DNA of 33,931 bases from Deltaproteobacteria bacterium (GCA_021850095.1 JAJZRX010000031.1:1-33931); one strand, 5' to 3'. Shown: positions 7,641 to 16,293, numbered from the stretch's first letter. Numbers and translations: made by a program. The notes: generated by a model from the letters alone, not told the origin.

Positions 7641-9799
7641 ACACTCCGCCACCTTCCCTGATGATTGAAACCCTGACCGGGGTCACCCGGGATGCGTTCC
7701 AACGGCGCAACGCCGTGACAAGTCTTCTGACCGGCGCTTTGGCGGTGGCGGTCGGCACAATTGTTACCGCCGGCTGGTTTTTTGACAGCGCCGCTCTGAA
7801 GAGCCCGCTGGCCGGACAGGTTCCCATGAAGGCCAACACTGCTCTTTGCTTTATCCTGACCGGGCTGGCATTGATGCTCAGTTCCCGCGCCTTCTCCCCC
7901 ACCAATATCCGCATCGCACAGTTCTGCAGCCTGCTGGCCGGGCTGGTGGGACTGGTGACCCTGGGCGAATATGTATTTGGATGGGATACGGGAATTGATC
8001 AGATTCTGTTAAGTGCATCATCCGACGCACCATCCACACTGCATCCCGGCCGCATGGCGCCGGACACGGCGCTCTGCTTTATCCTGCTGACGATCGGACT
8101 GGAGCTGACCTTCCGGGCACAAAAAACTACGGCAATTTTTCTTTCAACAACGATCCTGGCTTCCCTGATGACGGCTGTGGCGCTGGCCGCCACAGCATCC
8201 CATCTAATGAATCTGATCGGCGCCTTTGGGCTGTTGGGGATAATGCCCATGGCCCTTCCGAGCGCGCTGCTGTTCATTTTCATGGGCATGGCCTGCATTC
8301 TGATCTCATGGCCACCGGGAATCTCGATCTGGTCCTTTCACGGCAGAAGCGCGGCAGCCTGTGCAATCTGGACTTTTGTACTGGCCGCTTCCCTGGTCTG
8401 GAGCCTGCACCGCGAAGAGCGCTTTGCGCTGCAGACGGCGGCAGCATTTGCCCGCGCCAACATCAGCAAGGACATCAGCTTCCGTAAATGGGCCACATCA
8501 CACGGCGGAGTCTATGTCCGCAGCAACGTCGACACCCCCCCCAACCCCTACCTTCAGCACCCCGCCCGGGATGTGCTGACAACAAGCGGCGTCAAACTTA
8601 CACTGATGAATCCGGCCTATATATTGCGCGAACTGCAGCAGAATTTCGGGGACGAGTACGGAACCCGAAGCCGCATCACCAGCCTGACCCCACTCAATCC
8701 AATAAATTCGGCCGACGCCTGGCAGGCGAAAGCGCTGAAAAGCTTTGTCCAGGGGGCGAAAGAGCTGCAGGAAGTGCAGAATCTGAACGGCCGGCTGTAT
8801 TTAAGAATCATGCAGCCGTTTATTGTCGAATCCGGCTGTCTGAAGTGCCACGCCGGCCAGGGATATCTACTGGGTGATGTGCGGGGCGGCATCGACTCTT
8901 CGGTGCTTCTGGACAACTATCTGGCACCAGGCCGGGAACACGGCACGCTGCTGGCACTCTCCCACAGCGGTATCTGGGTGATCGGGCTGTTGGGCCTTGG
9001 CTTTTCCTATCGTCGGGAATCGCTGCTCAACGCCGAAACAGAGCAAGCGACGAAAGTACTTAAAGATTATAACGCGGAACTGGAGCGCTTAAACTACGCG
9101 CTTTCCCATGAGCTGCGCAGTCCTCTGGTGACAGTAAAATCATTTCTGGAGTTTCTGACCCAGGATCTGGCGACCGGCGATGGTGAGCGCATTGCGAAGG
9201 ACATCGGCTACATGCACACGGCCACCGACAAGATGACCCAACTGCTGGATCAGCTGGTGATGATCTCCCGGATCGGCCGGGTCGTCAATCCACCGGTTTC
9301 GGTGACCTTCAGCGAGCTGGTCGGGGATGTTCTGGATCGTCTGGCAGAACGGATTGCGGAACAAGAGGCAGAGATTGAAGTCGATCAGTGCGCCATCGAA
9401 TTTTATGGAGACCGCCCGCGTCTGACGGAAATCTGGCACCATCTTCTAGATAATGCACTCACCTTCAGGGGCGAGCATCCGCTCCGGATCCGGATCGGCG
9501 TTGCCCTGGAAAACTCAATTCCGCGCTTTTATGTCAGCGACAATGGCTGCGGAGTTGATCCCCGCTATCACGAAAAGATTTTTGGACTTTTTGACAAGCT
9601 TAATGCTAAAAACAAAGGCACCGGCCTGGGACTAGCGCTCGTGAAACGCATTGTCGAGCTGTACAACGGTGCAATCACGGTAGAATCTGAAGGCCTTGGG
9701 CATGGCTGCTGCTTCAGATTCACCCTACCCGGGGCACTGAAGGGCAATGAAACAGGTACGGATAAGGAGAAGCGTGAATGGATGGTAAACCGGTTGTAA
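7637..9799 (+). CDS. Multi-pass sensor histidine kinase with periplasmic c-type haem motif (DUF3365/Tll0287-like)
   Basis: A 720-residue membrane kinase. Residues 28-255 hold about seven membrane segments, including an internal repeat (MKANTALCFIL near 64 and MAPDTALCFIL near 140). A periplasmic region of about 260-440 follows. It resembles the DUF3365/Tll0287-like domain and contains Cys401-Leu-Lys-Cys404-His405, a covalent c-type haem attachment motif. After one more segment (446-466) comes HisKA with His491 in ALSHELRSP, then HATPase with LLDNALTF, DNGCGV and GTGLGLAL. The core is clearly related to that of the preceding kinase. A redox- or gas-responsive haem sensor is the natural inference; haem binding is not shown. 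It starts inside the previous stop and overlaps the response regulator by 22 bases, so all three should be co-translated. Confidence 0.9.
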   Translation: MNTPPPSLMIETLTGVTRDAFQRRNAVTSLLTGALAVAVGTIVTAGWFFDSAALKSPLAGQVPMKANTALCFILTGLALMLSSRAFSPTNIRIAQFCSLLAGLVGLVTLGEYVFGWDTGIDQILLSASSDAPSTLHPGRMAPDTALCFILLTIGLELTFRAQKTTAIFLSTTILASLMTAVALAATASHLMNLIGAFGLLGIMPMALPSALLFIFMGMACILISWPPGISIWSFHGRSAAACAIWTFVLAASLVWSLHREERFALQTAAAFARANISKDISFRKWATSHGGVYVRSNVDTPPNPYLQHPARDVLTTSGVKLTLMNPAYILRELQQNFGDEYGTRSRITSLTPLNPINSADAWQAKALKSFVQGAKELQEVQNLNGRLYLRIMQPFIVESGCLKCHAGQGYLLGDVRGGIDSSVLLDNYLAPGREHGTLLALSHSGIWVIGLLGLGFSYRRESLLNAETEQATKVLKDYNAELERLNYALSHELRSPLVTVKSFLEFLTQDLATGDGERIAKDIGYMHTATDKMTQLLDQLVMISRIGRVVNPPVSVTFSELVGDVLDRLAERIAEQEAEIEVDQCAIEFYGDRPRLTEIWHHLLDNALTFRGEHPLRIRIGVALENSIPRFYVSDNGCGVDPRYHEKIFGLFDKLNAKNKGTGLGLALVKRIVELYNGAITVESEGLGHGCCFRFTLPGALKGNETGTDKEKREWMVNRL

Positions 9800-10224
9800 T
9801 ACTGCTGGTGGAGGATGACCCGGCCCATGCCGAGATCGTCAAAAGAAATTTTGAAACGTTTCAGGTGGCCAACCGCCTGATCCATGTGGCGGATGGCCAG
9901 GAAGCGTTGGATTACCTGCACCGCGAAGGTTCATACGGCGCCCCGGAAGCATCCCCCCGTCCCGGCCTGATTCTGCTGGACTTGAGATTGCCCAAGGTCG
10001 ACGGACTGGACGTACTGAAGATCGTCAAGGACGATCCGTCTTTGCAGAGCATACCGATCATCATCCTGACAACCTCGGATGCCGAGTCGGACATAGCCCG
10101 GGCATACAGCTGCAAAGCCAACAGCTATCTGGTCAAACCTGTCGATTTTTATAAGTTTGCCGATTTGCTGAAAACGATCGGCTACTACTGGCTGGCATGG
10201 AACCAGAACCCGCACCTGAATTAA
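9778..10224 (+). CDS. Single-domain response regulator, Rcp1-like
   Basis: A 148-residue receiver domain with no output domain. The acidic pocket is EDD (residues 12-14), the phospho-acceptor is Asp68 in LLDLRLPKVDG, the switch Thr lies in ILTTSD, and the conserved lysine is in YLVKPVDF. The insert between helix 2 and strand 3 and the KPVDFYKF ending match Rcp1-type regulators, which work with SHDL-type kinases such as cyanobacterial phytochromes. The ATG has AAGGAG eight bases upstream and lies inside the end of the haem-motif kinase gene. It is the obvious phosphate acceptor for both upstream kinases. Without an output domain it should act through protein contact or by relay to another protein, possibly the next hybrid kinase. 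Confidence 0.92.
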   Translation: MDGKPVVILLVEDDPAHAEIVKRNFETFQVANRLIHVADGQEALDYLHREGSYGAPEASPRPGLILLDLRLPKVDGLDVLKIVKDDPSLQSIPIIILTTSDAESDIARAYSCKANSYLVKPVDFYKFADLLKTIGYYWLAWNQNPHLN

Positions 10225-10320
10225 ACCCCTTTTACACAGTTTGCAGTTGAGCCTGTTTGCATTGATGCACCTGTTCGCCCGGACACCAGGCTAGACCACC
10301 ATCCTCCAAAGGATTCCGAC

Positions 10321-12288
10321 ATGCTGACTGACAATCCCCGTGCACCGCTGATACTGATTGTCGAAGATGACAATCTGCATATAAGCGTTCTTGAACGGGC
10401 CTTTTCAAACGTCGAACACGACTTCCGCCTGGCGTTTGCCGGAACCATCGCGGAGGCCCGCATGACGATGGGGCAGGAGCTGCCGGATCTTGTCCTGACC
10501 GACTATCGCCTGCCTGACGGGGACGGCCAGGATCTGCTGTCCACAGCGGAGGTCGCCCGGCCGGTTATCATGATGACCTCCCAGGGCAACGAAAAGATAG
10601 CGGTTGAGGCCATGAAAGCCGGGGTGCGGGATTATGTGGTCAAGTCATCGGAAACCTTCTCTTCCATGCCCCACATCGTACTGCGGGTGCTGCTGGCCTG
10701 GAATCACGAGCGCGAGCTGAAGGCGGTCGAAGATCAGATCCGGGAGGAACAGGATAAGTTCCGCACCCTGTTCGAAAACATGTCCGAAGGATACGCTTAT
10801 TGCCGCCTGATCATTGAAGATGGCCGGTCCTGCGACTGGATCTACCTGAAAGTAAACGGCGCATTTGAACATCTGACCGGTTTAAAGGGGGTCGTCGGCA
10901 AAAGAGTCTCGGACGTTATCCCCGGAATACACCAGCAGACTCCTGAATTGCTTGAAACTTTTACCAGGGTTTCACTGTCGGGAAAATCAGAACGCTTTGA
11001 TATTTTTGTTGAGCCGATGAATATGTGGTTCACGATGGGAGCCTTCACCCCGGAAAAAGACCACGTTGTAGTTATGTTCGACGACATCACCAACCGCAAA
11101 AGGATAGAAAAGGAACAGCGGGAGCTGGAACAGAAGTTCCAGCAGACCCAGAAGCTGGAAAGCCTGGGCGTCCTGGCCGGCGGTATCGCCCACGACTTCA
11201 ACAACATTCTGACCATCATCCTTGGGCATTGTTACGTATTGAGAGAGCTGGGAGCCCCAGGAACACCCGACAGAGAGCATGTCCGGCAGATTGAAAGCGC
11301 CGCCAGCCGGGCGGCCGATCTGTGCCGCCAGATGCTGGCCTATGCCGGCAAAAGCCAGCTGGTGCAGAGCCGGGTCAACCTGTGGCTGTTGGTGGATGAG
11401 ATCGTCAAGATGCTGCAGTCGGCCTTCAAGAAAAATGTCAGCATCAGTCTGGATCTGAAGCGCGATGTGCCGGAGATCATCGCCGACAGCACCCAGATCC
11501 AGCAGATCATCATGAATCTGATCATCAATTCCGCCGAAGCGATCGGCGACGACAACGGCGCCATCAAAGTCGCGCTGGCTAAGACGGCCATAACGGATGA
11601 TCAGCCGCAAACGGATTTTTTTGACAACAGTATTCTTCCCGGCAGATACGCCTGCCTGACCGTGGCCGACAACGGCTGCGGCATGGAGCCGGAAACCCAG
11701 AAGCGCATCTTCGAGCCGTTCTACACGACAAAGTTCACCGGCCGCGGCCTGGGCATGTCGGCTATACTCGGAATCATAAAATCCCACAACGGCGCCCTGC
11801 AGCTGACCAGCCAGTCCGGCGTCGGCACGACCTTCAAGGTCTATTTGCCGGTGCAAGAAACAGCTGAAACGGAAGTGGATCTGCCGTCAGAAGCCGCCTG
11901 TGCCTCTTCCGCTGACAGGGGCGACACGGTTCTGCTGGTGGATGACGAAGAATCGCTGCGCACGATCGGCATGGCTCTTTTGAATGCGATCGGCTATGAA
12001 GTCATCACTACAGCAAACGGCCGCGAAGCGGTTGAAATATTCCGGCAGCGCAAAGATTCGATAAATCTGGTCATGCTGGATCTGATCATGCCGGAAATGG
12101 GGGGTCTGGAGGCATACCAAAAACTGCGTGAACTGTCCGCAACCGTTCCGGTAGTCATCTGCAGCGGTTACAGCGCCGGAGAGGTGGCCGATGCCATCCG
12201 GGATGACCAGCAGGCCGGATTCGCCCAGAAGCCCTACACTCCCAAGGATTTGAAAAAACTGTTTCAAGAGTTGATCAAACCGCAATAA
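10321..12288 (+). CDS. Hybrid histidine kinase: REC-PAS-HisKA-HATPase-REC
   Basis: A 655-residue soluble kinase with no membrane segment. An N-terminal receiver (about 10-130, Asp61 in LTDYRLPDG) is followed by PAS (about 140-260), HisKA with His291 in GIAHDFNNIL, HATPase (NLIINSAEA, DNGCGM, GRGLGMSA) and a C-terminal receiver (about 535-650, Asp587 in VMLDLIMPEMGG). The AHDFNNIL core is the NtrB-like class and differs from the two kinases upstream, so this is not a third copy of them. Receivers at both ends suggest it both takes and passes phosphate. It starts 96 bases after the Rcp1-like gene with AAAGGA seven bases before the ATG. No DNA-binding output is present anywhere in the cluster. 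Confidence 0.92.
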   Translation: MLTDNPRAPLILIVEDDNLHISVLERAFSNVEHDFRLAFAGTIAEARMTMGQELPDLVLTDYRLPDGDGQDLLSTAEVARPVIMMTSQGNEKIAVEAMKAGVRDYVVKSSETFSSMPHIVLRVLLAWNHERELKAVEDQIREEQDKFRTLFENMSEGYAYCRLIIEDGRSCDWIYLKVNGAFEHLTGLKGVVGKRVSDVIPGIHQQTPELLETFTRVSLSGKSERFDIFVEPMNMWFTMGAFTPEKDHVVVMFDDITNRKRIEKEQRELEQKFQQTQKLESLGVLAGGIAHDFNNILTIILGHCYVLRELGAPGTPDREHVRQIESAASRAADLCRQMLAYAGKSQLVQSRVNLWLLVDEIVKMLQSAFKKNVSISLDLKRDVPEIIADSTQIQQIIMNLIINSAEAIGDDNGAIKVALAKTAITDDQPQTDFFDNSILPGRYACLTVADNGCGMEPETQKRIFEPFYTTKFTGRGLGMSAILGIIKSHNGALQLTSQSGVGTTFKVYLPVQETAETEVDLPSEAACASSADRGDTVLLVDDEESLRTIGMALLNAIGYEVITTANGREAVEIFRQRKDSINLVMLDLIMPEMGGLEAYQKLRELSATVPVVICSGYSAGEVADAIRDDQQAGFAQKPYTPKDLKKLFQELIKPQ

Positions 12289-12374
12289 AGACTTGACGTG
12301 GCTGCATTCTGGATTCAGCCTGCCACAGCGGGTAATTGCACACGCAGTACACAACCCAACAGGAGAACAATTCC

Positions 12375-13007
12375 ATGAAAAAACTCCGTCTGAATGCCTT
12401 GCTACTTCTCTGTGCCGCCATCCTGGCCGCCTGCAGCGGCGGCAGCACTGAGATTGTTGATTATTCTACGCCAACCGACAATACCCCCAAACTGGATATG
12501 AAAGCTGCTATCTATAAGGGCACCCTGCCTTCCGGCTACAAACTGACCCTGACCGTCGATCAGACTGGCACTGGGGTAGCGGGCGCCTACACGATCAAAG
12601 ACGGCTCAACGATAATTTCCCGGGGTAATGTGTCCAACCTGATAACCGATCTTGAGTTAAAGTCAGATAATAGCCCCTGCTCGGAAGGGATGTCGGCCAA
12701 AACCAGCAACGTAACCGCAACCAGCGCCGACCTTGAAATTTCCGGCTTCGGATGTACCGAAAGCACCATTAGCCAAACCGTTAAGTCGACGGTTGTCTCT
12801 ATTTCGAAAGTGTCCCCTTTGGCGGATCAGAAACTGATTTCCCGGGGGACAACCGGCATCGGAGACCTGATTTCAATCGATCTTGCTTCCGCAGATGATG
12901 TGAATTTCGTCGGTTCACTCACTATCTCCAATCAAGCATTGAAAGATCCGCTTCCGGAACAATTGTGGCCAAGGCCAGAAACTTTACCAATGATTTTGCG
13001 GTTGTGA
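12375..13007 (+). CDS. Putative lipoprotein, reading frame apparently truncated by a frameshift
   Basis: I do not recognise the family. The 210-residue product starts with MKKLRLNALLLL and a lipobox LAAC with Cys20; Ser follows the cysteine, consistent with outer-membrane sorting. AGGAGAA upstream sets the start at ATG 12375; a further in-frame ATG at 12336 has no ribosome site. The mature part is rich in Ser, Thr, Ile and Val with few charges, suggesting beta-structure, and has two cysteines (SPCSEG, GFGCTES) that could form a disulfide. After about residue 190 the frame turns into an atypical Pro/Arg-rich end (LWPRPETL). A frame shifted by one base continues in the same style to 13258. Restoring one base near 12945-12956 would give a single protein of about 294 residues. 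Confidence 0.6.
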   Translation: MKKLRLNALLLLCAAILAACSGGSTEIVDYSTPTDNTPKLDMKAAIYKGTLPSGYKLTLTVDQTGTGVAGAYTIKDGSTIISRGNVSNLITDLELKSDNSPCSEGMSAKTSNVTATSADLEISGFGCTESTISQTVKSTVVSISKVSPLADQKLISRGTTGIGDLISIDLASADDVNFVGSLTISNQALKDPLPEQLWPRPETLPMILRL

Positions 13008-13258
13008 ATATTAATACTCTCAATGGCGCCAACGGCTTGCTGTTCGACCGTGCCACTAATTTCAGCGGAAATTTTTTCACCCCCAACGTCACGAAAATAA
13101 CCGGCCAACTCAACACCTTCTCAAACAGCACAAGCGGTCCCTTCAGCATCACCGGCATGACGGTAACGCCTTTTGAGATCAACACGCCGCTGACAGCGCT
13201 TACGGTAGGCTTTGCCGACATACTCACAATTCAAGGCTACACACCCTTATTTCCGTGA
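12965..13258 (+). pseudogene. 3' fragment of the frameshifted lipoprotein gene
   Basis: This second frame encodes about 97 residues (from GTG at 12965) in the same low-charge, Asn/Thr/Phe-rich style as the lipoprotein upstream: FTNDFAVVNINTLNG, FSGNFFTPNVTK, GPFSITGMTVTPFEI. It has no ribosome site or signal peptide. It overlaps the tail of the previous frame by 43 bases. With one extra base in CTTCCGG (12951-12957) the text reads straight through as DPLSGTIVAKARNF. It therefore looks like the C-terminal third of the same gene, separated by a one-base deletion or a sequencing error. Confidence 0.55.
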
Positions 13259-13305
13259 GCGCTAACAGGGTGATTCACAATCCGCTTTAGAAAGATTCAA
13301 TTATC

Positions 13306-15150
13306 GTGCATATCAACCTGGTCGCCATCCACCCCTGCCCCTCTCCCCAGGCGCTCGGACTGGCAAATGCCTTTCTGAAAAGCTTCGTCAGGGAAACTTC
13401 GGTTGAAGTTTCCCTGTTCGATTTTTTTATCGGACAAGATCCCGCCGAAAACGCCGCCCGGCTGGCGGCCGCCGCTCCCCGGGCAATCGGCTTTTCCCTG
13501 TATGTCTGGAACCGGGACGCCTGCCGGGAGATCGCCCGGCAACTGCGGACACTGCTGCCTTCAGCCCTGCTGTTTGCCGGCGGCCCGGAAGCGAGCGCCG
13601 ACCCGGCCGGAGTATTGGGGGAGGGAATCCTGGATTGCGTGATTGCCGGAGAAGGGGAAACTCCTTTTGCTGAACTCTGCCAGCGCCTGCTGGCCGGCCG
13701 GGAACTGTCGGGCATTCCGGGGGTCATGTTTCCAGGAGCAGCGCATTCACCTCCCCCTTCTCCAATCAGCGATCTCGACAGGATCCCCTCCCCCTATCTG
13801 AACGGAATTCTTCATGCCGGCAGTTACTCCGGCATCCTCTGGCAGCTGGCGCGAGGCTGCAGTTTTGCCTGTGATTTCTGTTTCGATGCCCGTGACAAGC
13901 ACGGCGTGCGGCGTTTTTCGCTGGAGCGGGTTGAGGCCGAACTGCGGCACTTTGCCGCATCCGGCGTATCTCAGGTTTTTGTGCTGGATTCCACCTTCAA
14001 CCAGGACGCCAAGCGGGCCAAGCACATCCTGCGCCTGATTGCCAGGATCGCGCCTTCGATCCACTTCCATTTTGAAGTTCGCAGCGAATTTATCGACCGC
14101 GAGATGGCGGAGCTGTTTGCCGGTGTCACCTGCTCATTGCAGATCGGCCTGCAGAGCGCCGACCCGCTGGTGCTGAAACAGGTCGGGCGGGCTTTCGACC
14201 GGGCCGATTTTACGAAACGGATCGGCTATCTGAATGAGTGCGGGGCCGTGTTCGGCTTTGACCTGATTTACGGTCTGCCAGGCGATACACTGGACGGTTT
14301 CCGCAGCAGCGTCGATTATGCCCTGTCGCTGTATCCCAACCATCTCGACATCTTTCCGCTGGCGATTCTGCCCGGCACCAAATTGGCCGCCCAAGGAAAA
14401 AAACTGGGGCTGCTCTGGCAAGCACACCCGCCCTACACGCTGCTGTCAACCGGCAGTTTCACCAGTGCGGATCTGACGGTCGCCGGGCAGCTCGCCACAG
14501 CCTGCGACATATTCTTCACCAGGGGCAAGGCGGTGGCCTGGTTCAATGCCGTCATCAACGCCCTGAAACTGAAACCGGCACAGTTCCTGGGATTGTTCGG
14601 CGAGTGGCTGTCCGCCAGCAGGGGGGCACAAAGCGCGGAAAGCGATTTTAACGACCACGAAATCTGGCAGATGCAGCGGCTTTTCCTGAAACAGATCTTT
14701 CGCGCCAGAAACCTGCAGCGTTTTCTGCCGATCGTTCTGGATCTGGTGGATTATCACCACCATTACGCGGCCGCGCTGCTTGCTCCGCAACCTCAAAAAA
14801 ACAGGATTCAGAAATCCAGGGCAAAACTGGCCGACACCGTTTTCCATCTTTGCACCTCAACCCGATTGGCAGTTTTCCATTACGAGATCCAGGAGATTCT
14901 GGAGTGCGGTGCACCTGATATCGCCAGGATGCACCGCCATTTATCGGCGATTCCCTCCCAGGCCGCCATCTATCCCCATAACGGTTTTATCTGCACCGAA
15001 TCGCTGGACGCCGTATTCTTTTCCATCCTGGAGCGGATCAACGGCACGAAGCCGACCGCACACGTGCTGGCCGAACTTGGGCTGACACTGGATGAGACCC
15101 ATGATTTTCTTATCTTTGCCCAGCAGGAGGGCATCGTCCTGCACTCCTGA
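13306..15150 (+). CDS. Radical SAM protein with N-terminal B12-binding-like domain and C-terminal DUF4080
   Basis: A 614-residue protein. Residues 1-150 form a cobalamin-binding-type Rossmann domain (INLVAIHP, IGFSLYVWN, LFAGGPEAS, IAGEGETPF) but without a clear DxHxxG motif, so B12 may not be bound base-off. A radical SAM domain follows with Cys185, Cys189 and Cys192 in CSFACDFC as [4Fe-4S] ligands, plus LQIGLQSAD and GFDLIYGLPGDT. The last 250 or so residues resemble DUF4080. The substrate is unknown. GTG at 13306 is the first usable start after an in-frame stop at 13288-13290; the ribosome site is poor (AAAGA). It follows the broken lipoprotein by 47 bases and precedes a promoter-like sequence for prs. 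Confidence 0.85.
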   Translation: MHINLVAIHPCPSPQALGLANAFLKSFVRETSVEVSLFDFFIGQDPAENAARLAAAAPRAIGFSLYVWNRDACREIARQLRTLLPSALLFAGGPEASADPAGVLGEGILDCVIAGEGETPFAELCQRLLAGRELSGIPGVMFPGAAHSPPPSPISDLDRIPSPYLNGILHAGSYSGILWQLARGCSFACDFCFDARDKHGVRRFSLERVEAELRHFAASGVSQVFVLDSTFNQDAKRAKHILRLIARIAPSIHFHFEVRSEFIDREMAELFAGVTCSLQIGLQSADPLVLKQVGRAFDRADFTKRIGYLNECGAVFGFDLIYGLPGDTLDGFRSSVDYALSLYPNHLDIFPLAILPGTKLAAQGKKLGLLWQAHPPYTLLSTGSFTSADLTVAGQLATACDIFFTRGKAVAWFNAVINALKLKPAQFLGLFGEWLSASRGAQSAESDFNDHEIWQMQRLFLKQIFRARNLQRFLPIVLDLVDYHHHYAAALLAPQPQKNRIQKSRAKLADTVFHLCTSTRLAVFHYEIQEILECGAPDIARMHRHLSAIPSQAAIYPHNGFICTESLDAVFFSILERINGTKPTAHVLAELGLTLDETHDFLIFAQQEGIVLHS

Positions 15151-15200
15151 ATTCCGGCAGCGCTGTGTCAGCGCCTGATATGCAAGGCTACGCAAAAAAG

Positions 15201-15229
15201 TTGCAATTTACGAAACTATTTAGTATATC
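15201..15229 (+). promoter_or_regulatory. Putative sigma-70 promoter for prs
   Basis: TTGCAA (15201-15206), 17 bases, then TATATC (15224-15229), about 60 bases before the prs start, in an AT-rich stretch between two GC-rich genes. Visual match only. Confidence 0.45.
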
Positions 15230-15286
15230 ATCTGTCTCTTATTGTTTGGCTTCGACTTTGCCCCAACGTGAAAGGTGTACACCGTC

Positions 15287-16231
15287 ATGCATGACAAGAT
15301 CAGGATTTTTTCCGGCAACTCCAATCCGGCTTTAGCCAATAAAATCTGCGACAGCCTGGGAGTGCCGCTTGGGGCTGCCAAGGTCCGGCGTTTTTCCGAT
15401 GGCGAAGTCCTGGTGGAAATCGGTGAAAACGTGCGCGGCCGCGATGTGTATGTCGTCCAGTCCACCTGCGCGCCGACCAACGACAACCTGATGGAACTGC
15501 TGGTGATCACCGACGCCTTGAAACGCGCCTCGGCCGCCACCATTACCGCAGTTATGCCCTACTACGGTTATGCGCGCCAGGATCGCAAGGCAGCGCCGCG
15601 TACCCCGATCACCGCCAAGCTGGTGGCCGACCTGATCACAACCGCCGGGGTGGACCGGGTTGTCACCATCGATCTGCACGCCGGCCAGATCCAGGGTTTC
15701 TTCAATATACCGGTGGACAACCTGTATGCCGCGCCGGTCATCATCAACTATCTCAAAGATCGTTTCAACGGCGAGCAGGTTGTCATGGTATCCCCGGACG
15801 CAGGCGGAACCGAACGCGCCCGGGCTTTTGCCAAGCGGCTTGATTATTCCCTGGCGGTGATCGACAAGCGCCGCACCGGCCCCAATGTTGCCGAAGTCAT
15901 GCACCTGATCGGCGATGTGCGCGGCAAGATCGCCATCATCCTGGATGACATGATCGATACTGCCGGCACCCTGACCCAGGCCGCCAAGGCCCTCAAGGAG
16001 AATGGCGCCAAAGCCATCTACGCCTGCGCGACCCATGGCGTGCTTTCCGGTCCTGCCATTGAACGCATCAACGCTTCGGATATCGAGGAAGTCGTTTTGA
16101 CCGATACGATTCCCCTGGGAGACAAGGGCACCATCACCGGCAAGATCAGGATGCTGTCCGTGGCCGATCTGCTGGCGGAAGCGATCCGCCGCATCCATGA
16201 GGATGAATCGGTCAGCTCACTTTTTGTTTAG
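15287..16231 (+). CDS. prs: Ribose-phosphate pyrophosphokinase (PRPP synthetase)
   Basis: Makes 5-phosphoribosyl-1-pyrophosphate from ribose-5-phosphate and ATP for nucleotide, His and Trp synthesis; cytoplasmic. 314 residues from ATG 15287, the usual class I length. Conserved stretches include [29 protein letters not shown] (ATP-binding loop), [13 protein letters not shown] and the PRPP-binding loop [14 protein letters not shown] four codons upstream (15275) is possible, but AAAGG is placed better for the ATG and family members begin near here. It heads the run prs-rplY-pth-ychF, an order I know from Geobacter relatives. Confidence 0.96.
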   Translation: MHDKIRIFSGNSNPALANKICDSLGVPLGAAKVRRFSDGEVLVEIGENVRGRDVYVVQSTCAPTNDNLMELLVITDALKRASAATITAVMPYYGYARQDRKAAPRTPITAKLVADLITTAGVDRVVTIDLHAGQIQGFFNIPVDNLYAAPVIINYLKDRFNGEQVVMVSPDAGGTERARAFAKRLDYSLAVIDKRRTGPNVAEVMHLIGDVRGKIAIILDDMIDTAGTLTQAAKALKENGAKAIYACATHGVLSGPAIERINASDIEEVVLTDTIPLGDKGTITGKIRMLSVADLLAEAIRRIHEDESVSSLFV

Positions 16232-16256
16232 AAACTTATTCAAATAATCATATTAG

Positions 16257-16272
16257 GGCGGCTTCAGCCGTC
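16257..16272 (+). other. Small stem-loop in the prs-rplY spacer
   Basis: GGCGGC (16257-16262) and GCCGTC (16267-16272) can pair with one G-U and a TTCA loop, ten bases before the rplY ribosome site. No T-run follows, so it is not a standard terminator. It may be a processing or leader element of the L25 message. Confidence 0.3.
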
Positions 16273-16293
16273 ACTACAAGCGGAGGAACAGTT

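Noticed and set aside
12293..12298. TTGACG as a -35 for the lipoprotein gene
   Set aside because: No acceptable -10 at 16-18 bases downstream.
12940..12965. Programmed ribosomal frameshift in the lipoprotein gene
   Set aside because: No slippery heptamer, no downstream stem or internal Shine-Dalgarno seen; a simple one-base loss is the plainer reading.
15155..15180. GCGCTG-TGT-CAGCGC hairpin after the radical SAM gene
   Set aside because: Six pairs with a three-base loop and no following T-run; not a convincing terminator.
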